A stretch of 64,000 nucleotides of DNA. Source: Cytobacillus gottheilii (GTDB taxonomy: Bacteria > Bacillota > Bacilli > Bacillales > Cytobacillaceae). The DNA is taken from contig NZ_LT800494.1 of assembly GCF_900166665.1 (NCBI RefSeq), positions 403,397 through 467,396 on the forward strand, read 5' to 3'. The first letter of the stretch is position 1, and the number at the start of each line of letters is the position of its first letter. The position numbers and the translations under genes were made by a program. The notes below the pieces were generated by a model. That model had not been told where the DNA came from and did not search any database. It was given only the letters and a program-made list of their open reading frames with translations. Positions 16,082-24,423 of the stretch are shown here, piece after piece.

Positions 16082-17693
16082 CAATCAGCTTACCCCTTTT
16101 GCACTCTTCCTGAAAGGCGCGAAGGCGCTTGGTTTTAAGTAGAATCTCATCCAGATAAAGCGACCATTCATCCAATCGCTTCAGTTTTTTATAAAGTGTG
16201 CGCAATTTCTTCATTTTGCGAACGGCTGCTTTATAATGGTCCCGGTTTTTCATGGCAATGTCACTTTGAATTCCATGATGGTAAAGAGGTAGAAGAACGG
16301 TCGGGTCAGCCTTTTCTAATGTTTTAATTCGATCGTTTTGCATCATCCCTAAATCAAAACCAATATATGCCTGCAAGTCGCCCCATTTTTCGAATTCCTG
16401 ATTCTCAAAAAGAAGGAATTCATACTCGCTATAACTGTATGGAAGTGTTTCCTCAAGCGCACGCTCAAATAAATCCATACGGCCGGTCTCGGTGCAGAAT
16501 GGTGAAATCACCTTAATCGCCAGTCGTGTAAAATCCCGGCATGAGTAGTAATCAGGCTTAAGCTGTAAGTAAGTCTGCAGCTTACCTATAAAGACATCAA
16601 GATAGGATCCTGCCCGCTTCCAATCTTTTTGTGAATTCAGCGCCTCAATCCAATAAAGCATATACGCTGTTAAATCTGGATCAGGCTCGCTAAGTCCTCG
16701 TAAGGCATCATCGTCCTGCCGCAGGAGGAAATCAATATGAATCGCAGCAACTTTTAGTGAGAATACTTGTAAATCGCTGCTTTTCTGTAATCTCTCCCGT
16801 TCATCCTGGCGCCAATTTTTCTTTGTGAAAAAAGTTGTCCAAAGGATACGGTATAGATGAATACGTTCATACTCTAATGGCGCCTCTCCTTTTAGAATCT
16901 CTATGGAATCATCTTTCATTTTCTCAATAAAGTCATCAAAGGCAAAAGGGAAGGACTGTCCTGATAAAGTCCTCATTCGTTCGAATACATCGTCCATGAT
17001 CGATTGAAATACATGGCCATAATGGCGGTGAATCACAATCTCTTCATATTCCAAACGCTGCGATAAGTCTGCGAGCTTTCGGAATGTATAAATATAGCCA
17101 ATCAGCTCGTAAAGAAGGCGCCATTCCCGTTCAGTTGGAGCGCCTGCCTTCAAGCGGCGAATATAAATAGAATAAATTTCAGGAATGATGTAGGGTTTAA
17201 TTATGCCTTTGCTATAAAAAAGCTCCTCAAAGCTAACCTCAAACGTTTCAATCCATTTATCATAAGAAGGCTTCTTCATGCCCGCTGTTTTCAGCAAGTC
17301 ACGTGCTTTCTTCAGGCCCCAGCCTTTGGCATCCTCTTTTTCCTTCAGGGGCCTGCGCCATTCTTCAGCCCAGTCAGAAACACTGTGTGCTCTCGAAAGC
17401 AGCTGAAAAAACACAGCCATCTGATGCCGGCAAAAACCTTCAGCAGGACAGGAGCATTCACTCATGGAAAAAAACTCAAGATTGAGCAATACATTCGCTG
17501 GAGTTACATCCTGGACGACAGCGGAAATTAAATCACCTTGCACGCTGAGACTGCCGACAAGCCCTTGCCGATACAGCATTAATCCTTTATGAACAAGCTT
17601 TACATCTTCCTCAGCATCTGCATGCAGCATGCCCTTCAATTCTTGAGATGCGAACTGTAACGGCTCCTCTAAATGCTCTGGAATTCCCTTCAT
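16074..17693 (-). CDS. ywqB: SWIM zinc-finger protein YwqB
   Basis: This 539-residue soluble protein has a SWIM zinc finger near residues 75-95 (ECSCPAEGFCRHQMAVFF), matching CxC-x(n)-CxH. SWIM domains bind DNA or proteins and are commonly encoded next to SNF2 ATPases. The rest is largely helical with no known catalytic motif. ATG 17693 is chosen because AGGAGG lies 9 nt upstream; the longer frame to 17765 starts before this RBS. It is the first gene of the ywqB-ywqA operon. The stretch 17694-17946 upstream holds no other gene. Confidence 0.88.
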   Translation of the reverse strand: MKGIPEHLEEPLQFASQELKGMLHADAEEDVKLVHKGLMLYRQGLVGSLSVQGDLISAVVQDVTPANVLLNLEFFSMSECSCPAEGFCRHQMAVFFQLLSRAHSVSDWAEEWRRPLKEKEDAKGWGLKKARDLLKTAGMKKPSYDKWIETFEVSFEELFYSKGIIKPYIIPEIYSIYIRRLKAGAPTEREWRLLYELIGYIYTFRKLADLSQRLEYEEIVIHRHYGHVFQSIMDDVFERMRTLSGQSFPFAFDDFIEKMKDDSIEILKGEAPLEYERIHLYRILWTTFFTKKNWRQDERERLQKSSDLQVFSLKVAAIHIDFLLRQDDDALRGLSEPDPDLTAYMLYWIEALNSQKDWKRAGSYLDVFIGKLQTYLQLKPDYYSCRDFTRLAIKVISPFCTETGRMDLFERALEETLPYSYSEYEFLLFENQEFEKWGDLQAYIGFDLGMMQNDRIKTLEKADPTVLLPLYHHGIQSDIAMKNRDHYKAAVRKMKKLRTLYKKLKRLDEWSLYLDEILLKTKRLRAFQEECKRGKLIDA

Positions 17694-17946
17694 CCTGCCA
17701 AGCCTCCTTTTTAAATCCACGATCAATATTGAAAATGGAAGTGACTGGCACCTCATTTTCTGCATTTGTTTATTATAACATTTTGAAAAGACTGGTTGAA
17801 GGGAAAGAAGAACAGAGGTTGATCAGTGGAAAAATAGTTTATGAACATTGCATAAATTCTGTTTAATAAGTACTTTCTTCATTTTCCAAAAAATACAGTT
17901 TGCGGTAGAATAGAGATGTACTAGTAAACTGACAGGAGATATGTTC

Positions 17947-18600
17947 ATGAAAAATATGATTTTCTGCTTAATGAAGCCATATGAGTATGCTATTAGGCTC
18001 GAGCATGCTGAATCGCCAAATCCTATTCTAAAGAAAACACTTGTACTTACAGGGATAAGTGCGCTGCTTTTTGGTATTAGTGCGTTATTGGGTTTAAAGT
18101 CTGAAATACTGTCACCAGCTATTTTTGACTTATCGAACTCCGAGTATGAGACTCAAAAAATGCTTTTTGCAATTGGTCAAATACTTTGGGGGATTGTCAT
18201 CACGTTAATTCTATTATTTTTACCTTCTTTATTCTTTTGGACAGTTACAGAAATAGAGTATAAAAAACTTGTACATATACAATTTGCGATCGTATGTATA
18301 ATTTTAATAGAAAAAGTGCTTCTTATTTTACTAGGCTATCTATATGGTCTGGACTCAAACTCATCGCCATTCTCATTGGGAATAATAGGACAATATGTAA
18401 CCAGTAATGAAATTCTCCTGAAAATCCTTTCAGTTATTTCCATATTTAAGTTGTGGATTATTTATATTCAATATACTGTTATAAAGGTTTTATCCGATAA
18501 AAGTGCAACATTTGTCTTATTGATTTGTTTAGCCTTCAATATTATGTGGTGGATATTTGCTGCTATTTTTAAATACTTAGATTTTGCCAAATTGTTGTAG
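17947..18600 (+). CDS. Yip1-like membrane protein (YknW-like)
   Basis: This 217-residue protein has about five hydrophobic segments (roughly residues 30-50, 70-95, 108-130, 150-175 and 188-215), typical of Yip1-domain proteins. In B. subtilis YknW is a Yip1 protein that assembles with YknX (membrane fusion protein) and the YknYZ ABC transporter, giving protection against the SdpC toxin. The next gene here encodes an adaptor of the YknX type 12 nt downstream, so the pair fits YknW-YknX. No ABC transporter genes follow. ATG 17947 has AGGAG 8 nt upstream; ATG 17941 is too close to it. Confidence 0.65.
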   Translation: MKNMIFCLMKPYEYAIRLEHAESPNPILKKTLVLTGISALLFGISALLGLKSEILSPAIFDLSNSEYETQKMLFAIGQILWGIVITLILLFLPSLFFWTVTEIEYKKLVHIQFAIVCIILIEKVLLILLGYLYGLDSNSSPFSLGIIGQYVTSNEILLKILSVISIFKLWIIYIQYTVIKVLSDKSATFVLLICLAFNIMWWIFAAIFKYLDFAKLL

Positions 18601-18612
18601 GGGAGAAATAAC

Positions 18613-19824
18613 ATGAGAAAAAGAGGGATCAGTACAGCATTAATCATCATTACACTGCTTTTTCTAGGTGTAAATACTTTTTTAATCGTTAAATCCGACA
18701 GCAAAATACAGAGAATCTCTTATGTTGAAGAGTGGACAAGCCCTTTCGAAAGAGATTTACAAAAGAAATTAAGCAGCGAAGGCGTTATTGTTTCCTCCGT
18801 TGAAACTCCTGTTTATCATGATCAAAATAAAGGAGTAATCAATGAATTATTAGTTCAGGAGGGAGAGGAGGTTACGATTGGTTCACCTCTCTTTACGTAT
18901 ATAAACGATGATTTGAATTTTGAAAATTCTAAACTGGAAATCGAACTTGAAAAGCTTGAAGAAGAATTAGAGGCGGTAGAAACCAATATAGACCAGTTAG
19001 AAGACCTATTGGATGATGCTCAAACAGCAGCTGCTCCAAGCGATGAAAACGTTGAAAACAGGGATAATGAGTTTGAAATTCAAAGAGAGCTGCTTGAAAA
19101 AGAAAGACTATTCAGCATCCTGGAAAGTGATATATCTAAACTGGAGAAGCTGCTAGACCAAGAAGCTGACCGAGAAGATCTTTTAACGGCAGAAAGTCCT
19201 GCTGATGGGATCATTCAATCCATAAATGTAGACTTAGGGGACCCTTTTATTACAATTATATCTACAGAGCAAAAGGTAGAAACTACATTAACAGAGTCGG
19301 AACGCAAGGAAGTAGAGGTAGGCATGCCGGTTTATATAAGAGGACAGAATACCGAAATGTTAGAAGGTTCAGTTGGTGAAGTGTCGCTTATTCCGACAGA
19401 TAAACCAGAAGTAGGGAAGGAAAGTAACTATCCAGTTGATATTTTTATTACAGATGAAATGGAAGAAACGCCATTCGGTACAAAAGTGAATTTGGAAATT
19501 GTTACGGATGAAGTCAATCAAACCCTTGCCATCCCAACGGTTGGGATCAAAAAAGCTGCTTTAAACGCTGTTTATACTTTAACAGCTACAGGCAAGGTTG
19601 AAAAAAGAATGATTGAAAGAGGCCTGCATGTAAACGGCTTGCAAGAAATTTCAGATGGACTCCAATCAAATGATTTCATTGTGAAAACAGGAGGAAGGAA
19701 TATTCAGGACGGCCGGACTTTTATTACTCCGCTTCGTATTGAAAACGTATCGAAGACGCAAATGGAAAACATGGAAAGAAACCAGATCTTGAAAGCGATA
19801 GGGAAAGGGTTCCTATCACACTAG
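18613..19824 (+). CDS. HlyD/RND-type periplasmic adaptor (YknX-like membrane fusion protein)
   Basis: This 403-residue protein has one N-terminal membrane anchor (about residues 6-26), a biotinyl-lipoyl-like hairpin split by a long coiled coil (about 85-190, rich in Glu/Leu), and beta-barrel and membrane-proximal domains after it. This layout is that of membrane fusion adaptors that work with an inner-membrane transporter. GGGGAGAA precedes the ATG and it is cotranscribed with the Yip1-like gene. The expected ABC ATPase and permease are absent downstream, where a terminator and a divergent-facing wall hydrolase are found. It may borrow a transporter encoded elsewhere. Confidence 0.78.
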   Translation: MRKRGISTALIIITLLFLGVNTFLIVKSDSKIQRISYVEEWTSPFERDLQKKLSSEGVIVSSVETPVYHDQNKGVINELLVQEGEEVTIGSPLFTYINDDLNFENSKLEIELEKLEEELEAVETNIDQLEDLLDDAQTAAAPSDENVENRDNEFEIQRELLEKERLFSILESDISKLEKLLDQEADREDLLTAESPADGIIQSINVDLGDPFITIISTEQKVETTLTESERKEVEVGMPVYIRGQNTEMLEGSVGEVSLIPTDKPEVGKESNYPVDIFITDEMEETPFGTKVNLEIVTDEVNQTLAIPTVGIKKAALNAVYTLTATGKVEKRMIERGLHVNGLQEISDGLQSNDFIVKTGGRNIQDGRTFITPLRIENVSKTQMENMERNQILKAIGKGFLSH

Positions 19825-19847
19825 TCAACTCTAATATGGCTCCAATG

Positions 19848-19887
19848 TAAAAAGCTATTCCCAGATACTGGCAGGAATAGCTTTTTA
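19848..19887 (+). terminator. Terminator after the YknWX-like pair
   Basis: AAAAAGCTATTCC pairs with GGAATAGCTTTTT around a 12-nt loop. Confidence 0.9.
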
Positions 19888-20050
19888 TGTACATTCAGAA
19901 GCATAATGAGCAGTACTGGAGAATACCAGACTTAGCAGCCAAATTTACAGCAGCAGTAAAAAGGAGCTGCTGCTCAATTAATGTGAATGATAAACGCTGA
20001 AATGCCTAGTCGTTCATATTGAAGACTTGCCAGCCCAATTGATTGGCAGA

Positions 20051-21094
20051 TTAGTAGAATCGCTTAAAGCCATCAAAACGGCTTTTGTAGTAAGAGTTAT
20101 CTAAACTTGTAATCCTTACACCAGAAGAATCAGCATGTATAAATTCATTATTGCCAATATAAATGCCCATATGTGAGATTCCAGCTCTATAGGTGTTTTC
20201 AAAAAATACAAGATCCCCTGGCTGTGGCTGGTCAATATAATACGATCTGCTATAATAGCCGTCCGTAGAATATCGTCCCATACTTGATCCTGTTTGTTTC
20301 AGTAAATAATATACATATCCGCTGCAATCAAATCCAGCTGGAGTAGTGCCGCCCCAAACATATTTAGTGCCAATATATTTTTTGGCTTCAGTAATCAAGT
20401 TCGTCTCTGCTGGGGGTTTAGGTGCCTGTTGAGAACCCTCTTTAGCAATCAAAAGTTTTTGCCCTGCAAAGATCAAATCAGATTTTAAATTGTTTAAGTT
20501 CTTTATCTGCTGAATGGTCGTCTGCAAATCACGGGCGATTGCACTTAATGTATCACCTTTTTTAACAATGTATGTTGATTGACCTGTATTCCCAGCAGGT
20601 GGCGCAGGTGGTGCAGGTGGTGCAGGTGGAGGTGCTGGCTGTTGTGTGTTCCCGTTTGCAGCTCCTGAATTCGCAGTTGATGACACTTTTAAAACCTGCC
20701 CTGGAAAAATAAGATGTGTAGTCAACTTATTCCAATTCATTAAATCCTGTAATCGGATATTATATTGCAGAGCGATTTTAGAAAGTGTATCTCCCGATTT
20801 AATTGTGTATGTATGATTAGCAGCTGGTGGTGCAGTTTCGGTCGGAGGCGCAGCCGGTCTGTTTGGTGTTTGGTCAACAGGATCCTTTGAAACTAATAAT
20901 CTTTGATTAATCTGTAATAAATCTGAACTCAATCCATTTAAAGATTTTAATTCTGGAATGGAAACATTATACTTTTTCGATAACCCCCAGAGTGTATCTC
21001 CCTTTTCGACTGTATGAGTATCTGCTGACGCATGTGCTGCATAAGCGGAGGAAAGAATAGCAACTGTGGCTATTGTCACAATTTGTTTTTTCAA
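20051..21094 (-). CDS. Peptidoglycan DL-endopeptidase with three LysM and an NlpC/P60 domain
   Basis: This is a secreted cell wall hydrolase that cuts the gamma-D-Glu-meso-DAP bond of stem peptides, of the LytE/LytF/CwlS type. A signal peptide (about residues 1-24, ending AHASA) is followed by three LysM domains (about 26-69, 94-138 and 174-217), separated by Pro/Ala-rich linkers, and an NlpC/P60 domain (about 232-347). The catalytic Cys is in GFDCSGYVYYL and the His in ISHMGIYIG; a further His follows in NEFIHADSSG. The start is TTG 21094 with AAAGGAG 10 nt upstream. It is monocistronic. The 460 nt upstream to trhO show no riboswitch or other clear element. Confidence 0.92.
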   Translation of the reverse strand: MKKQIVTIATVAILSSAYAAHASADTHTVEKGDTLWGLSKKYNVSIPELKSLNGLSSDLLQINQRLLVSKDPVDQTPNRPAAPPTETAPPAANHTYTIKSGDTLSKIALQYNIRLQDLMNWNKLTTHLIFPGQVLKVSSTANSGAANGNTQQPAPPPAPPAPPAPPAGNTGQSTYIVKKGDTLSAIARDLQTTIQQIKNLNNLKSDLIFAGQKLLIAKEGSQQAPKPPAETNLITEAKKYIGTKYVWGGTTPAGFDCSGYVYYLLKQTGSSMGRYSTDGYYSRSYYIDQPQPGDLVFFENTYRAGISHMGIYIGNNEFIHADSSGVRITSLDNSYYKSRFDGFKRFY

Positions 21095-21558
21095 TTATTC
21101 ATTTCTCCTTTATATATAGTAGTTTTATATCAGTATTCTATCATTATATCGACAAAAAGATAACGGTTTTTACATCTTTATACAATAAAAAGCACAAAAG
21201 TTTCATGTTAATAATGAGTACAAAGAATCTTGAAATTTATCATAATATCGGCTTCACTCCTGCTGCTGCAAAATTAAAGCAATGTTTTTAAGCAGGAAGA
21301 TATTTGAAGCTTATAGTGGATCTGATGATGAGTGATGAATAGACGCCAAAATACCTGTGTATGAACCCAAGAGAAGAAGTAAATAAATGAATGTAAAAGA
21401 AAGATGAGCAGGAAATGAAATGGTAATATTAACATTCAGCACGAAGTACTAAAGGTTTGTGCGGAAATTTGGTATACTATAAAACGTAAGAATTGTGTTT
21501 AAAACCTATTGAATACAAATATATCTTGCAAATATACAATTGATAGGTGGAAAAAAGA
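21095..21558. other. Intergenic region between the divergent LysM hydrolase and trhO genes
   Basis: About 460 A/T-rich nucleotides. I looked for a ydaO-type c-di-AMP riboswitch, which is common before such hydrolases, and saw none. No small gene with a credible ribosome binding site is present. Confidence 0.45.
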
Positions 21559-22509
21559 ATGAGTGAAAAGAATTATCGTGTTTTACTGTACTACATGTAT
21601 GTCCCAATTGAAGAGCCTGAAGAGTTTGCCCAAGAGCATCTTGCTTTTTGCCAAGAGCTTGGCTTAAAAGGAAGAATCCTTATTGCCAATGAAGGCATTA
21701 ACGGAACGGTTTCAGGTACAATTGAGCAGACAGATCAATATATGGCAGCAATGAAAGCTGATCCTCGCTTTGCTGAAATGATTTTCAAAATAGATGAAGC
21801 AGAAGAACACGCCTTCAAAAAAATGAAGGTTCGCCATCGCGAGGAGCTTGTGACACTTCGCCTTGAAGATGATGTGAACCCGAATGAATTGACCGGGCAA
21901 TATTTAAGCCCGCAAGAGTTCTATGAGCGTTTAAATGATGAAGATACGGTTGTACTTGATGCCCGCAATGATTATGAATATGACCTTGGTCATTTCCGCG
22001 GTGCAATTCGTCCAGATATCGTCAATTTCCGTGACCTGCCGCAGTGGGTTCGTGAAAATAAAGATTTACTTGGAGATAAGAAGATTGTTACGTATTGCAC
22101 AGGAGGAATACGCTGTGAAAAATTCTCTGGCTGGCTGCTGAAAGAAGGCTTTAAAGATGTCGCCCAGCTTCACGGTGGTATTGTCACATACGGACAAGAC
22201 CCAGAAGTGCAAGGTGAGCTTTGGGACGGGCAGCTGTATGTATTTGATGAGAGAATTGGCGTACCTGTTAATCAGAAAGAGCATGTAGTTGTTGGACGTG
22301 ATTATTTTACCGGCGAACCTTGTGAGCGCTATGTGAACTGCGCCAACCCTGCCTGCAACAAAAAAATCTTATGCTCTGAAGAAAATGAGCATAAATACAT
22401 GCGCAGCTGTTCAGATGAATGCCGCACAAACCCTCGCAACCGCTATATCATTCAGCACGAATTGAGCGAGGAAGAAGTACAGAATCGATTGGGTAAAATT
22501 GAAGCGTAA
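21559..22509 (+). CDS. trhO: tRNA uridine(34) hydroxylase, rhodanese family
   Basis: TrhO carries out oxygen-dependent hydroxylation of U34 in certain tRNAs to 5-hydroxyuridine. The 316-residue protein has an acylphosphatase-like N-terminal domain (about 1-95, with [10 protein letters not shown]), a rhodanese domain (about 120-215) with the active-site loop [10 protein letters not shown] (Cys180), and a C-terminal Cys-rich part ([16 protein letters not shown]). It corresponds to YbfQ of B. subtilis. ATG 21559 has AGGTGG upstream; the frame extends back to GTG 21547, which lies inside the RBS. It is monocistronic with a strong terminator. Confidence 0.94.
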   Translation: MSEKNYRVLLYYMYVPIEEPEEFAQEHLAFCQELGLKGRILIANEGINGTVSGTIEQTDQYMAAMKADPRFAEMIFKIDEAEEHAFKKMKVRHREELVTLRLEDDVNPNELTGQYLSPQEFYERLNDEDTVVLDARNDYEYDLGHFRGAIRPDIVNFRDLPQWVRENKDLLGDKKIVTYCTGGIRCEKFSGWLLKEGFKDVAQLHGGIVTYGQDPEVQGELWDGQLYVFDERIGVPVNQKEHVVVGRDYFTGEPCERYVNCANPACNKKILCSEENEHKYMRSCSDECRTNPRNRYIIQHELSEEEVQNRLGKIEA

Positions 22510-22522
22510 AACAGCATCAAAG

Positions 22523-22561
22523 AAGGGGCATCCAATGTATGGATGCCCCTATTGTTTTTTA
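22523..22561 (+). terminator. Terminator after trhO
   Basis: GGGGCATCCA pairs perfectly with TGGATGCCCC, followed by ATTGTTTTTT. Confidence 0.92.
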
Positions 22562-22647
22562 AAAAATATAAATAAGCAGCGCAGTAGACGAACGGTTGCG
22601 TTTACCTGGCAGACTTGCCAACCTCGAGTTTTAGTTAGAACCTATTT

Positions 22648-23610
22648 CTATGCTTTTTGATTGGAAAGCTGATGAATAACATTTTCAAGCTTCTCGTCCA
22701 CAACACTTGCGTCGTCAATATGCTGCTTCAGCAAGGCATTTACTTCATCAAAAATATGTTTTGTTTTATTGATTTCGTCAGCTGCTTCTTGTGATTGATG
22801 TGTTTGTTTGCCGATTTGCTGCATGACTTCACCAACTTCGTTTTGAACAGTACTAATGATGCTAGTAATTGAATCAATAGCTTTGGCTGAACCGCTGCTG
22901 ATTTCCATTCCTTCTTGGATCAAATCCGTGCTTTGCAGTGTTGACTGCAGTGTTGCGCCGATATCCTGCTGAATATTTTTCGTCAAATTGCTAATATTAG
23001 CAGTACTTTCTGCTGTGTTTTCCGCCAGCTTTCTAACTTCCTCTGCCACAACAGCAAACCCTTTACCCTGCTCCCCGGCACGTGCAGCTTCAATAGAAGC
23101 ATTTAAGGCAAGTAAATTGGTTTGGTCAGCGATTTCTTTAATTACCTTAACAATCATTTCAATTTCCTTGGAGCGTTCATTCAGCTGCTCCATTTTACGG
23201 GAGTTTTCCTCTAATTGTGCACCAAGCTGCTTCATCAGCTCTTCGGATTTTAAGATAGAAGATCTGCCATCATCTGAACGTGATACCATTTCCCTGGCAG
23301 AATGAATCAGAACCTCTCCTTTTTGTGAAAGATCTTTTGAATTCTGAACTGAAGCTTCACTTAAACCTTTTACATGATCAAAATGATCTTTAATATTGCC
23401 AACTAAAGAACCAAGTGTACCGTGCTGTCCGTTCACCATTTCATGTTGATGAAGGGTATGTTCCAAGTCATGAAGAAACTTGGAAATGGTGTTTTGCAGT
23501 GCAGCTTCTTTATGAGCCATTTCTGCCTCAAGCTCCATTCGAATGGTTTGTTCTAATTCTTCCCGTTCCAACTCTAATCTGTTCGCTTTTTTCTTTCCTA
23601 TCAGCAGCAT
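22648..23610 (-). CDS. Soluble methyl-accepting chemotaxis protein
   Basis: This 320-residue receptor has no membrane segment or sensor domain of a recognised fold. The first 80 residues are a charged helical region ([20 protein letters not shown]), and the rest is the MCP signalling coiled coil (about 85-315). The hairpin tip is [20 protein letters not shown], the contact site for CheA and CheW. B. subtilis YfmS is a comparable cytosolic receptor. The ATG has TTGAGG upstream. It stands alone, divergent from the c-di-GMP riboswitch gene, so motility and c-di-GMP signals are adjacent here. The ligand is unknown. Confidence 0.9.
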   Translation of the reverse strand: MLLIGKKKANRLELEREELEQTIRMELEAEMAHKEAALQNTISKFLHDLEHTLHQHEMVNGQHGTLGSLVGNIKDHFDHVKGLSEASVQNSKDLSQKGEVLIHSAREMVSRSDDGRSSILKSEELMKQLGAQLEENSRKMEQLNERSKEIEMIVKVIKEIADQTNLLALNASIEAARAGEQGKGFAVVAEEVRKLAENTAESTANISNLTKNIQQDIGATLQSTLQSTDLIQEGMEISSGSAKAIDSITSIISTVQNEVGEVMQQIGKQTHQSQEAADEINKTKHIFDEVNALLKQHIDDASVVDEKLENVIHQLSNQKA

Positions 23611-23786
23611 CTTATTACCTCAATCCTTATGATTTATGGTCTTCCTACCTATTATATCGGCAATATTTCCTATCTTTTGTGCTTCTTATCAATCTTTTTT
23701 GAATATTTCCGGGGAAATGAGTGAATAGTGTCGAAAGTTGTTGAAATAATGAGAATAAAGACTTAAGATAAAAGTAACAGATGTTT

Positions 23787-23935
23787 AAAGGCAAACTTAT
23801 TGAAAAATAAGGACGCAAAGCCGCGAATCTAAGGTTTTTTGAAGGGTTTTTAACTTGGCATAATGATGGATGCACAGCCATGCTGCCGGGAATGAAGGCT
23901 TTTCTTATTAGAACTATGATGGTCGGGCTGCCAGC
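23787..23935 (+). ncRNA. Cyclic-di-GMP-I (GEMM) riboswitch, with two candidate 3' halves
   Basis: The 5' domain is diagnostic: GGCAAACTTATT-GAAA-AATAAG (from 23790) followed by GACGCAAAGCC and TCTAAGG. The GAAA tetraloop and CTAAGG receptor strand are as in class I aptamers. The usual 3' strand, C-TATGAT-x-GCC-GGG-x-TGCC, matches best at 23914-23932 (CTATGATGGTCGGGCTGCC). A similar block, ATGATGG...GCTGCCGGG, lies earlier at 23863-23890. Either could close the aptamer on the 5' GGCA. The gene at 23974 follows with only an RBS between, so control is probably at translation or by folding choice. Confidence 0.78.
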
Positions 23936-23973
23936 GAGAGCGGGGTTAAAAAAGTTGACAAGGAGAGAGGACG

Positions 23974-24204
23974 ATGGAAGCTTTATTCGGAACAGTAGGC
24001 TACTTTGAACAAGAAATCCGGCGCCGTGTAATAAGCGAAGAAAAAATTAAAATTGCACAGATTGCTGAAAATTTAGAGGTGGATCTTAAGGTTAACTTTG
24101 TATGTCACGAAGACTTAAGAAAAGAATGCCTGAAGAATTTGTATGACGCTTCAGAGAGACTGCTTCAAGCGGCTGATCAGAAGTTAGAGAAGATTCCTTG
24201 CTAG
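23974..24204 (+). CDS. Small protein of unknown function under a c-di-GMP riboswitch
   Basis: This is a 76-residue soluble protein with no recognised family. It begins MEALFGTVGYFEQEIRRRVI, is rich in charged residues and predicted to be almost all helix, with two Cys (NFVCHEDLRKE and the C-terminal PC). No membrane segment or signal peptide is visible. The ATG has AAGGAGAGAGG upstream. It is the only gene between the c-di-GMP-I riboswitch and a strong terminator, so it is the direct target of c-di-GMP control. It could be a small regulator of motility or matrix functions, but nothing in the sequence proves that. Confidence 0.75.
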   Translation: MEALFGTVGYFEQEIRRRVISEEKIKIAQIAENLEVDLKVNFVCHEDLRKECLKNLYDASERLLQAADQKLEKIPC

Positions 24205-24280
24205 GAACAGAGTGATTTTTTACTGCAATAATATTTTGCGATTTTTTATAATAAGACTATATTTTTCACATATATATAAT

Positions 24281-24331
24281 AGCTGAACTTAAACAGACAT
24301 CTTGATTGTTCTGTGCGGGTTCAGCTTTTTC
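24281..24331 (+). terminator. Terminator after the riboswitch gene
   Basis: AGCTGAAC and GTTCAGCT form the outer stem, ACAGA and TCTGT the inner stem, followed by TTTTTCTTTTT. Confidence 0.9.
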
Positions 24332-24423
24332 TTTTTCAAAATATGTTCACTTTCAATGTATGCTGTTTGTGGAAATTTATTGAATGAGAATGATAAAATA
24401 GAATACAAGTAGGAGGGGGATTC

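Noticed and set aside
21095-21300. c-di-AMP (ydaO) riboswitch before the LysM-NlpC/P60 gene
   Set aside because: The expected conserved blocks are not found on the minus strand.
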